A stretch of 53,478 bases of DNA, from contig JAODBO010000032.1 in the NCBI GenBank assembly GCA_025464005.1, forward strand, positions 1-53,478, in the 5' to 3' direction. A model generated the notes under the pieces. It saw only the letters and a program-made list of their open reading frames with translations. It did not search any database and was not told where the DNA came from. Source of the DNA: Acidimicrobiaceae bacterium. GTDB taxonomy: Bacteria; Actinomycetota; Acidimicrobiia; Acidimicrobiales; Bog-793. Both the position numbers and the translations under genes were made by a program. Shown here piece by piece: positions 26,716-35,213 of this stretch. How positions within the stretch are numbered: the stretch's first letter is position 1; the number at the start of each line of letters is the position of its first letter.

Positions 26716-27633
26716 CTAGGTACGGGACAGGGTCGCGTCGAGCTCGTCGCGAAGGCCGTCACCGATGAGATTGACCCCGACGACGAACAGCGCGAGGAAC
26801 ACGCCGGGGAGCACCGTCATCCACCAGGCGATGGTCATGTACGCCTGGCCGTCGTTGAGGATGGCCCCCCACTCCGGTGTGGGCGGTTGCACGCCGAGCC
26901 CGAGGAAGCCGAGCGCTGCGATCCACAGGGCGGCGATGCCGAGCCACGAGCTCGTGAGCACGATGATCCCCGACCTCACGTTCGGGATGATGTGGCGCCG
27001 GAGCAGGTACCACGAGCTCGCGCCGAGCGTCACCGCGGCGTCGACGTAGGGAAGATGGCGCACCTCGACCGTGGCACCTTCGACGATTCGCGCATACGCG
27101 GGCACGAGGATGATCGCGACGGCGATGACGCCGTTGAAGAGTCCGGGCCCGAGTATTGCCGCGACCGCGAGCGCCATGAGGATGCCGGGGAAGGCAAGCA
27201 ACAGGTCGACGACGCGCATGATGGCGAATCCGATCGCACCGCCGAAGTAGCCGGCGATGAGACCGAGCGCGGTCCCGATCGTCCCGCCGATCGCCACGAT
27301 GAGCACGCTGGCGCCGATCGTGTACCGGCCGCCGTAGAGGACCCGCGACCACAGGTCGCGGCCGAAGGAGTCCGTGCCGAACGGATGGGTCCACGAGGGC
27401 TTGAGGAAGGTCGAGAACGTGCTCGTCTGATCGGGATTGAACGACGCGATCAGCGGCGCCAGGAGGACCAGCCCGACGATCACGGTCACGAGGATGACGC
27501 CGGTGCGCAGGCTCCGGTGGCGGAGCGCACGGCGCACCCGCAGGCCGAAGGTCGGCGGTGCGTCAAACGCTTCGACGAAGCGCAGCCGGGTGGCGACGTC
27601 ACCGGAGGCTGGTCGCGACAGGTCGATACTCAT
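26716..27633 (-). CDS. Opp/Dpp-type ABC transporter permease (OppC-like)
   Basis: This 305-residue permease has an N-terminal cytoplasmic region and first helix (LRTGVILVTVIVGLVLLAPLIASF), then HPFGTDSFGRDLWSRVLYGGRYT, the hallmark of DppC/OppC. The transmembrane domain contains the EAA-like loop (YVDAAVTLGASSWYLLRRHIIPNV). It works with the OppB encoded 16 bp upstream. ATG 27633 follows AAGGAG. Confidence 0.93.
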   Translation of the reverse strand: MSIDLSRPASGDVATRLRFVEAFDAPPTFGLRVRRALRHRSLRTGVILVTVIVGLVLLAPLIASFNPDQTSTFSTFLKPSWTHPFGTDSFGRDLWSRVLYGGRYTIGASVLIVAIGGTIGTALGLIAGYFGGAIGFAIMRVVDLLLAFPGILMALAVAAILGPGLFNGVIAVAIILVPAYARIVEGATVEVRHLPYVDAAVTLGASSWYLLRRHIIPNVRSGIIVLTSSWLGIAALWIAALGFLGLGVQPPTPEWGAILNDGQAYMTIAWWMTVLPGVFLALFVVGVNLIGDGLRDELDATLSRT

Positions 27634-27649
27634 GGCGTCTCCTTCCCCG

Positions 27650-28573
27650 CTACCGGTACGCGACACGTGGGTCCAGGATGGGATAGAGAAGATCGACGAC
27701 GAAGTTGACGAACGCGTAGATCATCGTGATGAGAAGGACGATCGCCTGGACGACGAGGTAGTCCTTCGACAGGATCGAGGTCACGAGCAGGCGCCCGAGA
27801 CCCGGTCGGGAGAAGACGGTCTCGATCAAGACGGCGCCCGAAAGCAGGTTGCCGACCTGGAGGCCGACGACGGTGAGGACCGGCAGGAGCGCGTTGCGGA
27901 TGATGTGGCGAAAGAGCACGGTCCGCTGCGGGATTCCCTTCGCGCGAGCCGTCGTGACATAGGGCTGTCGGGCCGCGTCGATCACGCTCGAGCGCACGAA
28001 GCGTCCCGTGAACCCGATGCCTCCGAGTGCGAGGGTCACCGTCGGCAGCACCAGCCCCTTGATACCGCTCCCGCCGACGACCGCGAATAGATGGAAGTGG
28101 ACCGCGAACACGACAAGCAGCAACAGGCCGAGCCAGAAAGCCGGCAGCGACAGAAAGGTGAGCGCTGTCCCCATGATGACGGTGTCCAAAACGGAGTTCC
28201 GCTTCGTCGCGGCTACGACGCCGATCACCATCCCGAACACGACGGTGAGCAACAGACCGCCGGCAGTGAGCTCGAGGGTAGGCACGAAGTTCGCGCCGAT
28301 CAGGGAGGTCACCGTCTGCTGCTGCGCGTAGGAGTAGCCGAAGTTCCAGGTGAATACGCCGTGGATCCAGTTGAAGTACTGGGTCGTGATGGGCAGGTTC
28401 AACCCGAGCTGGCGTGTGAGCCGCGCAAGCACCTGTGGATTGCCGGCGTTCGTGCCAAGTATTGCTCTCGCCGGGTTGCCCGGGATCAAGCGGATGATGA
28501 GGAACACCGACACTGAGATGCCGAACGCGAGCAGCACGAAGCCGCCGACGCGCTTCAAGAGGTAGTTGATCAC
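27650..28573 (-). CDS. Opp/Dpp-type ABC transporter permease (OppB-like)
   Basis: This 307-residue permease starts YLLKRVGGFVLLAFGISVSVFLIIRLIPGNPA, the DppB/OppB N-terminus. The core contains FVPTLELTAGGLLLTVVFG and the EAA loop (YVTTARAKGIPQRTVLFRHIIRNALLPV), with the C-terminal IFSRPGLG-like VFSRPGLGRLL and YPILDPRV. GTG 28573 overlaps the amidase stop (GTGA), coupling the transporter to the amidase. Confidence 0.93.
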   Translation of the reverse strand: MINYLLKRVGGFVLLAFGISVSVFLIIRLIPGNPARAILGTNAGNPQVLARLTRQLGLNLPITTQYFNWIHGVFTWNFGYSYAQQQTVTSLIGANFVPTLELTAGGLLLTVVFGMVIGVVAATKRNSVLDTVIMGTALTFLSLPAFWLGLLLLVVFAVHFHLFAVVGGSGIKGLVLPTVTLALGGIGFTGRFVRSSVIDAARQPYVTTARAKGIPQRTVLFRHIIRNALLPVLTVVGLQVGNLLSGAVLIETVFSRPGLGRLLVTSILSKDYLVVQAIVLLITMIYAFVNFVVDLLYPILDPRVAYR

Positions 28574-30003
28574 GCGTCGACCCTGCTCCCTGGCGACGTC
28601 GCCGATGTGGCCGGCGGCCCGAGCCCTAGCTCGAGTCGTCGCTCGAGAGCGACTGCCAGGGCGAGCATGCCCTGCTCGCCGAGGCGGGCACCCGCGAGGT
28701 GGAGACCGGTCGGGAGACCGCCTGGAGCGAATCCGTTCGGAATCGAGATCGACGGCGAGCCCGTCAGCACGCCCGCGTAGTTGATCGGCCGGGCGAACGC
28801 GGCGGCGAGCATGTACTGGAAGTCCTCGTATGCCGGAGATGCCAGCGTGCCGATAGTCGGAGCGACGATCGCGTCGTACCGCCCGAGCTCACGGTCGACG
28901 GCGGTGCCGATGAGGCGCCGGATCCGCTGGGCGCGGATGTAGTCGTGCGCGGGGAGGAGCGCTCCGGCCAGGCGGAACGTCGAGGCCTTGTGGGCGGTCA
29001 GCTCGAGCGTGCGCCCCGAGGCGATGAAGTCGTCGAACATCGAGTAGCACTCGGCCGCGGAGACGATCTCCGCGACCTCCCGGTACGGCATCTCGGGCAG
29101 CACCACCATCTCGAGCTGGCCGAGCTCGGCCATGACCTCCACCGAGTGCTCGAACGCCGCAGCCACCGCGCTCGTCGCACCTTCGGCGGCGCCTTCGAGC
29201 ACTCCTATGCGGAACCCGGACCTGCGGAGATCGTGCTGTGAGAACACGAAACGGTCCGCGAGCGACGAGGAGTCGAGAGGGTCGAAACCGGCAATCGCCT
29301 CGAGGACCAGCCCGCAGTCGAACGCCGTGCGACAGATCGGCCCGAGCCGGTCCATCGTCGGGCACAACGTCATCGCCCCGTACCGGCTTACCCGGCCGTA
29401 GGTCGCTCGCAGGCCAGCGGTCCCGGTCCACGCTGCAGGGAGCAAGATCGAACCGCTCGTGTCGCTGCCGATCGCGAACGGCACGAGACCTGCGGCGACG
29501 GCAGCGGCCGGTCCGCTCGAGGAGCCGCTCGTCCAGGTCGACCGGTCCCTCGGGTTGAGCGGCGGCCCGGTGAAGCTGGCGTCGGGGTTGTCGTAGCCCA
29601 TGCCGCCGGCGAGCTCGACGGTGGCGAGCTTCGCGACGAGGATCGCACCGGCATCGCGCAGACGCTTCACGACCGTCGCCTCATACGAGAAGACCTGCTC
29701 GCGAAAGGGCTCCGCTCCCCAGGTCGTCGGCACACCTGAGGTGGCGACGATGTCCTTCAAGCCGTAAGGAATCCCGTGCAACGGGCCTCGGTCGAGGCCG
29801 CGGAGCATCTCTGCCTCCGCGAGTGCGGCCTCCCCGAGCGCGAGATCCGCCGTGATGCTCACCACGGCGTTGAGGCCCAGCCCGATCGAGTCCAGGCACT
29901 CGAGTGACCATTCGACGAGCTCAGTCGGCGAGAGCTGGCGGCAGCGCAACAGCGCGCCCAGCTCCGGGAGAGCGAGTGAGGAAAGGTACTCGTCGCTCAC
30001 CAC
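28570..30003 (-). CDS. amidase signature family protein
   Basis: The 477-residue protein belongs to the amidase signature family. The Ser-cisSer-Lys triad is represented by K83 (GLKDIVAT), Ser 161 or 162 in SGSSSG, and S185 in GSDTSGSI. These enzymes hydrolyse carboxamides such as allophanate, indoleacetamide or biuret-type compounds. Here the usual GGSSGG is SGSSSG and the following residue after GSI is Leu rather than Arg, so substrate preference may be unusual. The GTG start overlaps the stop of the preceding small gene, and its stop overlaps oppB. Confidence 0.9.
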   Translation of the reverse strand: MVSDEYLSSLALPELGALLRCRQLSPTELVEWSLECLDSIGLGLNAVVSITADLALGEAALAEAEMLRGLDRGPLHGIPYGLKDIVATSGVPTTWGAEPFREQVFSYEATVVKRLRDAGAILVAKLATVELAGGMGYDNPDASFTGPPLNPRDRSTWTSGSSSGPAAAVAAGLVPFAIGSDTSGSILLPAAWTGTAGLRATYGRVSRYGAMTLCPTMDRLGPICRTAFDCGLVLEAIAGFDPLDSSSLADRFVFSQHDLRRSGFRIGVLEGAAEGATSAVAAAFEHSVEVMAELGQLEMVVLPEMPYREVAEIVSAAECYSMFDDFIASGRTLELTAHKASTFRLAGALLPAHDYIRAQRIRRLIGTAVDRELGRYDAIVAPTIGTLASPAYEDFQYMLAAAFARPINYAGVLTGSPSISIPNGFAPGGLPTGLHLAGARLGEQGMLALAVALERRLELGLGPPATSATSPGSRVDA

Positions 30004-30272
30004 TACCGATACCCGAAGCTCATGTCGAATGCCGGCTGGTCGGAATTCGAGAGTGGGTAGGCGTGCAGCGCCTCCGCCGTCTCGAGCAGGTCGCGGGCCT
30101 CCTTGACGATGGCCGCGTGGACCTCCGACGAGACGGCTTGCGAGACTGCCGAGATCCGCTCCGCGGCAACGACAGCAGTGGCCTCGGCCATCACGGACAG
30201 ACTCGCCGCACTGAGAGGCGGATAGTTCCGTCGCCTCGGGAGCTCACCCGGCGACTCCAGTTCCTCGTTCAT
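30003..30272 (-). CDS. small AtzG-like putative amidase partner
   Basis: The 89-residue protein is mostly helical and ends ETAEALHAYPLSNSDQPAFDMSFGYR. Its place directly upstream of and overlapping an amidase gene, and the PL...(D/E)xPAF ending, recall AtzG/GatC-type small subunits that stabilise amidases such as AtzE. I cannot prove homology by eye. ATG 30272 follows AGGCAGGA. It is the first gene of the operon, so the promoter must lie in 30273-30700. Confidence 0.5.
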   Translation of the reverse strand: MNEELESPGELPRRRNYPPLSAASLSVMAEATAVVAAERISAVSQAVSSEVHAAIVKEARDLLETAEALHAYPLSNSDQPAFDMSFGYR

Positions 30273-30439
30273 GTCCTGCCTCGTCTCATCGCAACGTGTG
30301 CCGATTCAGGCAAATGGTCCGGCGGAGCCGGGCACAGCGAGCTGTCGCAGGGCGCGAGAGACCACCGATCCGACGGTCACACCACTGATCAGCCGACCTC
30401 CGATTTCTCGCGACGATATGGCGCGAGATACGCCGGCCG

Positions 30440-30456
30440 TTAACCGGTTGGAAACA
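30440..30456. promoter_or_regulatory. candidate operator, copy 1
   Basis: TTAACCGGTTGGAAACA contains the palindrome AACCGGTT and lies about 170 bp upstream of the first gene of the locus 1 operon. A near-identical copy occurs 213 bp further out. The binding protein is unknown. Confidence 0.35.
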
Positions 30457-30652
30457 TAATCAGGAGCTTTTGCTATCAGTTGGGTGCAATATGAGGATTG
30501 TGCCTGACGTTGCGATGTCAGGCAACCCCTTCGTCTTACATTTGCGCGGCTGCGCAGACACGCAAGCGGGCGCATGGAGGGGCACATACCTGCATCCGAC
30601 CAGGTCGACGTAGGTATTGCTCGATAGTGCCAGTATCTGAGAGGCGGCACAA

Positions 30653-30669
30653 TTAACCGTTGGGAAACA
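30653..30669. promoter_or_regulatory. candidate operator, copy 2
   Basis: TTAACCGTTGGGAAACA repeats the motif at 30440 in the same orientation, with one base moved from the GG to the GGG position. Conservation of both halves suggests a protein-binding site. Confidence 0.3.
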
Positions 30670-31057
30670 CAGATGCCGTGCTGCCCTGTCAGTTGCGAGT
30701 TGTTCGCACCTTTCCGCTTGGCATTGCAATCCTCGGCGGCGGCGCGTTCCCGTGCCTCACTACGGCGGGGTTCCAACGTGGCGGCTTTCCTGCTGCGCCC
30801 GACTCGTTCGAGACGATCTGGGCCGGACGGCTCGCCTCAAGACGTCACCGGCAAGGGCGGCTCCGCGGTGCCCCGCCACAACGGCAAGCTTGACTACATC
30901 GGGCGCTGACGACACTGGAGCGGCACTCGGCAAAGCGGACTCTACAAAAGGGCCGCGAACGTGGTCTCCTGCTCGGAACAGACGCTATGTCGACCCACGA
31001 GTGGGACGTCGGTCAATGTCGAGCTTGTCCACGCGGCGGCGCAAGGGCCGCATAGCT

Positions 31058-33292
31058 TCAGACTCCCGCCAGAACTCGGCCGGTGGCGAAGCGGTGCAGT
31101 ACTCCGCTAAAGATCGCCTGGTAGCGAGGTCCGAGCATCGACTTCGCTTTCTCGCTCCCGTCGCCGGGCTCGTCCTGGAGCGCCACCTCGATCTGGGCGA
31201 GCACGTGGTCGTCGCCCAGCAGCTCGTTACAGAGCTCGATCGCGAAGTCGACCGCCTTGTCGGGTGGCACGGTGCCGTTCTCGACCCAGGTCTTCACGTC
31301 GCCTGGGACGAGACTGGCCAGTGCCCGGCCGAAGGCTGCGGCAGTCGGTTGGGGGAGCCCGCTGAGGTGTCGACGAAGCTCCTCGCGGAACGGCTGCCGG
31401 GGCCACTCGGGAATGGCCCGGTTCATCGCGTTCATGACTGTCCGCGCATTGTCGTAGGCGCCGATGACTTCGCTGTTCAGCGCCTGGCCGGAGTAGCCGG
31501 CGGCACCCTCGAAGCCCCAGCGCTTCTTGTAGTCACGCTGCTGGCTCGCGGTCGACTCGTCCCAGGTATGAACGAGCTGGCCTGACGCCTTGACCTCGGC
31601 CACCTTGGCCTGCACGCTGAGGAAGCGGGCAACCGTCGCGTCGATCTCGCTCGGGCTCAACAAGCCCGCGAGCACGCCCCGGACGTCGCCTTCGTTCACG
31701 CTGAGCAGGCTTTCGCCGAACTCACGATCGATGAGCTCCGGCAGTCCAGCGTAGTTTGGCGCGTTTGCTTTCATGGACTCGGTGTCGCCCATATCCGAGC
31801 CGAACGACATGTCGAGGTCGATGCCGGTGACACCGGTCACCTTGCCGGACTCGGTGGTGTTCACCCTGAAGTTGCCCTGGTGGCGGTCGAGCTGGCCGCA
31901 GATCGCGTCGAAGAGCTGCAGCTTGTTGAAGGCTTGCTGGAGCACCGGGTCGCTCATCGATGTCGTGACCTGGCCGGGGCGAAGCCTGGCCTCCTCTGAT
32001 CCCTCCATCAGTAGCTCGTCCATCTTGTGGCCCTTTGCGGTCTCGAGCACTGTGCCCAGCTTGCCGTTGTGGACTGCGAACTCAGCGCGAGCGGTGACCC
32101 CGGCGCCGAAGAGGCGGTCGAGACGATAACTGGCCACCGATCGAGCTCCGTAGTTGGGGTCCGTCTGGCGGATGCCCGCTTCGAGCTCGTGTGGCTCCGG
32201 GTCCTCGTTGAAGCCCTTCTCGCCCTTGAAGTAGCCCGAGAACTCACCGCTCTCGGTGGCGTAGTGAAGCTCCTTCACGACGTTCTTCTGGCCCTTGTCC
32301 TCGCGGCCCTCCCCCTTGCTTGCATCGACCTTCGCATCGGAGAGTCCGAGCGTGTCGGCCCAGTGCCCGCTGCGCAGGTCGGCGATCTCGCTACTGACGC
32401 GCACTGTGAGCTGGGAAATGGCCTGGCGTCGGGCACTCTTCGAACGAGGATCCGCCTCAGGCTTCTTGTAGTCGTCGCCGGGCTCCGAACGGTTGGCCTT
32501 GTCCTTGGCGTGAATGGCATCCCCCATTCCCGCCTGGGCAGCCCCACCATTCGCCGCAGCCCATGCCGCGGAGTCGCCCTGGATCTTCATGAGCTGGGTA
32601 ATGAAGCGCGGTGCCACCTGGGCTACCTGCTGGCGCGTTGCGTTGCCGGCCGCTAGCAGGCTCTCTTCCATCTGTTCGTAGGCGCCTACTCCGGCCAGGA
32701 TCTTGTCCCAGTTCGTCAGCTTGCCGAAGAACTTGCGCAGCGACCCTGACGTGGTGCCGCCTCCTTGGGACTCGAGAGCACCCCGGGTGCCGCGCAACTT
32801 GGCATGGACAAGCGGCCGACCTGCCGTCTGTTCGCCCACGGGATGCCGGGCGGAATGCACGGCCTCATGCGCCGCGAGCCGTGGGCCCTCCACCGGATCC
32901 TCGAGCTCGCCACGGCGGACAGAGACCTCACTGCCGTGCGCAAAGGCCCTGGCACCCAGATTGTCCGCGCTAGCGCTCGCGACGTCATCGGTACGGAACT
33001 TGATTTGGCCGAGCGGGCCGATACCCGGTGCCACCGATGCGATCGCGTTCCGAAGCGACGGATGTAACGCCCCACCGGACAGGGCGGCGCCGTTCGAGCG
33101 ACCGCCGAGACGGTCGACTGCGGCGTCTGCCACCCGATCGGCTTCGGCCTCGGCGCGTTGGTCCCTGGCCGCGACTGGACCGCCGGCTTGCGCTCCGACC
33201 CCAGCGAGCAGTGAGCTCAGCCGTCCCGTTCCGCTGGGTTTGCGGACGGCGCGTGTCCCGAGCGCGGCCGTCACCGCTCGGTTGCCGATCAC
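31058..33292 (-). CDS. DUF4157 (eCIS core domain) protein fused to a phosphoinositide-kinase-like domain
   Basis: The 744-residue protein opens with IGNRAV (2-7), the motif found before DUF4157 domains. DUF4157 itself spans about 45-155 (EAEADRVADAA, then FAHGSEVSV, and the HExxH-like AHEAVH with H142/E143/H146). DUF4157 marks effectors of extracellular contractile injection systems and related toxins. The C-terminal half shows DRHQGNF (469-475) and IDLDMSFG (491-498), matching the DRHxxN and D-x-G-like catalytic motifs of PI3/PI4-kinase-type kinases. K356 in GYFKGEKG is a candidate ATP-binding lysine. No other eCIS gene is in the window. An in-frame TAA precedes two LQ repeats just before GTG 33292, so the N-terminus may be frameshifted. 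The kinase call is inference. Confidence 0.65.
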   Translation of the reverse strand: MIGNRAVTAALGTRAVRKPSGTGRLSSLLAGVGAQAGGPVAARDQRAEAEADRVADAAVDRLGGRSNGAALSGGALHPSLRNAIASVAPGIGPLGQIKFRTDDVASASADNLGARAFAHGSEVSVRRGELEDPVEGPRLAAHEAVHSARHPVGEQTAGRPLVHAKLRGTRGALESQGGGTTSGSLRKFFGKLTNWDKILAGVGAYEQMEESLLAAGNATRQQVAQVAPRFITQLMKIQGDSAAWAAANGGAAQAGMGDAIHAKDKANRSEPGDDYKKPEADPRSKSARRQAISQLTVRVSSEIADLRSGHWADTLGLSDAKVDASKGEGREDKGQKNVVKELHYATESGEFSGYFKGEKGFNEDPEPHELEAGIRQTDPNYGARSVASYRLDRLFGAGVTARAEFAVHNGKLGTVLETAKGHKMDELLMEGSEEARLRPGQVTTSMSDPVLQQAFNKLQLFDAICGQLDRHQGNFRVNTTESGKVTGVTGIDLDMSFGSDMGDTESMKANAPNYAGLPELIDREFGESLLSVNEGDVRGVLAGLLSPSEIDATVARFLSVQAKVAEVKASGQLVHTWDESTASQQRDYKKRWGFEGAAGYSGQALNSEVIGAYDNARTVMNAMNRAIPEWPRQPFREELRRHLSGLPQPTAAAFGRALASLVPGDVKTWVENGTVPPDKAVDFAIELCNELLGDDHVLAQIEVALQDEPGDGSEKAKSMLGPRYQAIFSGVLHRFATGRVLAGV

Positions 33293-33600
33293 GCGCTGCA
33301 GCTGCAGTTACGGGGTGTTCGGCCGCGGGGGCGGCAACCTTCGTCGGCCAGTCCACCGCTCGCCGATGATTTCGCCGCAGACGCTCTCCTTCGATGTTCA
33401 CGATTTGGATGCTATGGGAAGATCGCCATCCGGTGCAATCGCGATACGCACCCGTCGATTAGGTAATCGGGTTCGACTAAGCGCTGTTGGTGCTTGCCGA
33501 ATGGTGACCTGCAATCGCTACGGACTCGACGTCACCGTCACACTTCAGACGCCGCCTTAAGCACAAATAGGTCTGCCGCGGGTCATACCGTTACCCCTTG

Positions 33601-33674
33601 TGCCCCCGGCAGGATTCGAACCTGCGGCCAACTGCTTAGAAGGCAGCTGCTCTGTCCGGCTGAGCTACGGGGGC
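33601..33674 (-). tRNA. tRNA-Arg (TCT)
   Basis: On the minus strand the 7-bp acceptor stem GCCCCCG/CGGGGGC, the D-arm with AGCTCAG, the anticodon loop CTTCTAA and the T-arm GGTTCGAATCC are all present, giving anticodon TCT. The discriminator is A and no 3' CCA is encoded. Confidence 0.95.
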
Positions 33675-33791
33675 TTGACGATACTGTTACACATCGTCGT
33701 CGATCGATGCGCCTTCACGAGCCTCGAAGATGGCGCGCATACTGGTACCGGATGAGTCGAGCTGCGATTCGCGGATCCGGGAAGGAAAATC

Positions 33792-34151
33792 ATGGTGACG
33801 GCCATCGAGATCGGCATCGACTGCCTTGAGCCGGCTGCCCTCGCTCCGTTCTGGTCGGCTGCGCTCGGCTACGAGATCGGCGACCTCGATACGGTCGGCA
33901 CCTATCTTGACCTGGTGCCACCGAGATCCGACCTGCCTGTCGTCTATCTCCAGCGAGTCCCGGAGCCGAAGTCGACCAAGAACCGCCTTCACCTCGACCT
34001 GATGGTGCCGGATCCGGAGTCCGAAGTCGAGCGGCTACTCGGCCTCGGCGCCGTCCTCGTCGGCGAGCCACGCTCCGGTTCCGAGGGGGGCTGGTGGCAG
34101 GTCATGAACGACCCCGACGGAAACGAGTTCTGCGTTTGCCGAGCCGACTAG
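33792..34151 (+). CDS. VOC (glyoxalase/bleomycin-resistance-like) family protein
   Basis: This single-domain 119-residue VOC-fold protein reads EIGIDCLEPAALAPFWSAALGYE at the start, then NRLHLDLMVPDPESEVERLLGLGA and the end WWQVMNDPDGNEFCVC. This is the glyoxalase-like subgroup common in actinobacteria. Metal-site His/Glu residues are present in HLDL and GNEF. The substrate is unknown. ATG 33792 follows GAAGGAAAA. It lies between two tRNA loci and is divergent from the tRNA-Arg gene. Confidence 0.85.
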   Translation: MVTAIEIGIDCLEPAALAPFWSAALGYEIGDLDTVGTYLDLVPPRSDLPVVYLQRVPEPKSTKNRLHLDLMVPDPESEVERLLGLGAVLVGEPRSGSEGGWWQVMNDPDGNEFCVCRAD

Positions 34152-34237
34152 CCGCTCAGCTCGATCGCCGCGCAGCCCTCCTCCGCCGATGTGTCATGCT
34201 GTTATCCGCTCGCACGACCTGCCGGTCGGGCGACCGC

Positions 34238-34312
34238 GGTGGCCGTAGCTCAGTTGGTTAGAGCGCCAGGTTGTGGCCCTGGAGGTCGGGGGTTCAAGTC
34301 CCCTCGGTCACC
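34238..34312 (+). tRNA. tRNA-His (GTG)
   Basis: The acceptor stem GTGGCCG pairs with CGGTCAC (one G-T pair), with the extra G-1 at 34238 and discriminator C at 34312 that define tRNA-His. The anticodon loop TTGTGGC gives GTG, and the T-arm is GGTTCAAGTCC. CCA is not encoded. Confidence 0.95.
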
Positions 34313-34381
34313 CCGAACGGCATGCCGCGCACGCCAGGAGGCAAACGCCTCAGATCGTGCCGCGGTTAATATGCTCGTCAC

Positions 34382-34454
34382 GCGCCTCTAGCTCAATTGG
34401 CAGAGCAACGGACTCTTAATCCGCAGGTTCTGGGTTCAAGTCCCAGGGGGCGCA
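34382..34454 (+). tRNA. tRNA-Lys (CTT)
   Basis: The acceptor stem GCGCCTC/GGGGCGC, D-arm TAGCTCAATTGGCAGAGCA, anticodon loop ACTCTTAAT (CTT) and T-arm GGGTTCAAGTCCC are clear. The discriminator is A and no CCA is encoded. The second catabolic locus starts about 760 bp downstream. Confidence 0.95.
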
Positions 34455-35213
34455 CCCGTCCAGAAACTACCTGATGGCAAGGCCTGTGGGCCGCATGAAA
34501 CGAGAAGGGGTCCAGCTCAGCAGCAGCTCTTGGCCGAATCTGCTGGGCGCGGACGTCGAACGTGTCGGTGCGGCAACGTGAGCGCCGACTCGCGGGCAGT
34601 AGTCCCTCAAGTTGAACCGAACAGTCCATTGCGTTTGGTTGTGATCCACCACGATCCCCTGAGCTGGGACTTCGCGAGGGACATATCCACCTTTGATCGT
34701 TACGTCCACCGGGGTCGAGCGCGTTCGCGTCCGCTCTGTGTCCACGGCGCCGAGATCTGCCGGTTGGGTACGGGGTTCGTACCCGCGCTCCTCTGCCCGA
34801 CCGTATGCTTCATCCCGCCAACCAATGCGAGAGCCGTGGCGACTTCGTCCAGCTGGATGGTCGAGACAGTCTGCCAGTCGCGACGAAGATCGCTCCGGTG
34901 GTCAACGAGGTCGCGGAAGCTCGGCTCGACCTACACCACGTTAGATTGACCAACTTCGAGTGGCCGACACGCGTCCGAGCCCACTACTAATGAATCTGCG
35001 CATGATCTCGCGTCGTTGCCGCTGATCTGAAATGCGCTCTGATCAGCCCTTCTATTTCACTGATGGTCGGCGTCATCTTACCGGCCAGCTGTAGGTTCGG
35101 CATAGGGCGACAGCTTCGGCCGCCATAAGGTCGATTGTGGTCAGAGCAAGTAGCGACTCGAGGGTCGCTCGACGGCGATCACCGGCGGCGCAAGTGGAGC
35201 GGCGCGAGGTCCG
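34455..35213. other. 759-bp stretch without a convincing gene, possible gene remnants
   Basis: No frame has good codon bias or a recognisable full product. A minus-strand frame at 34467-34745 includes VDVTIKGGYVPREVPAQ, faintly like the start of a cupredoxin-type domain, but the rest does not follow. A plus-strand frame around 34800-34990 is open without any recognised family. It looks like decayed sequence between the tRNA-Lys gene and the lacI locus. Confidence 0.4.

Larger units (their letters stand above)
30273..31057. other. 785-bp non-coding stretch upstream of the locus 1 operon
   Basis: Several frames are open for short distances, but none has a convincing start, codon bias or recognisable product. 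Base composition is lower in GC than the neighbours. It probably holds the promoter of the amidase/Opp operon and contains two copies of a 17-bp motif, at 30440-30456 and 30653-30669. The far end is the 3' side of the DUF4157 gene. Confidence 0.5.

Noticed and set aside
34467..34745. Minus-strand frame with a cupredoxin-like start (GGYVP)
   Set aside because: Only about 20 residues look right; metal ligands (Cys/His) are absent and the frame is not conserved further, so I leave it as possible chance or debris.
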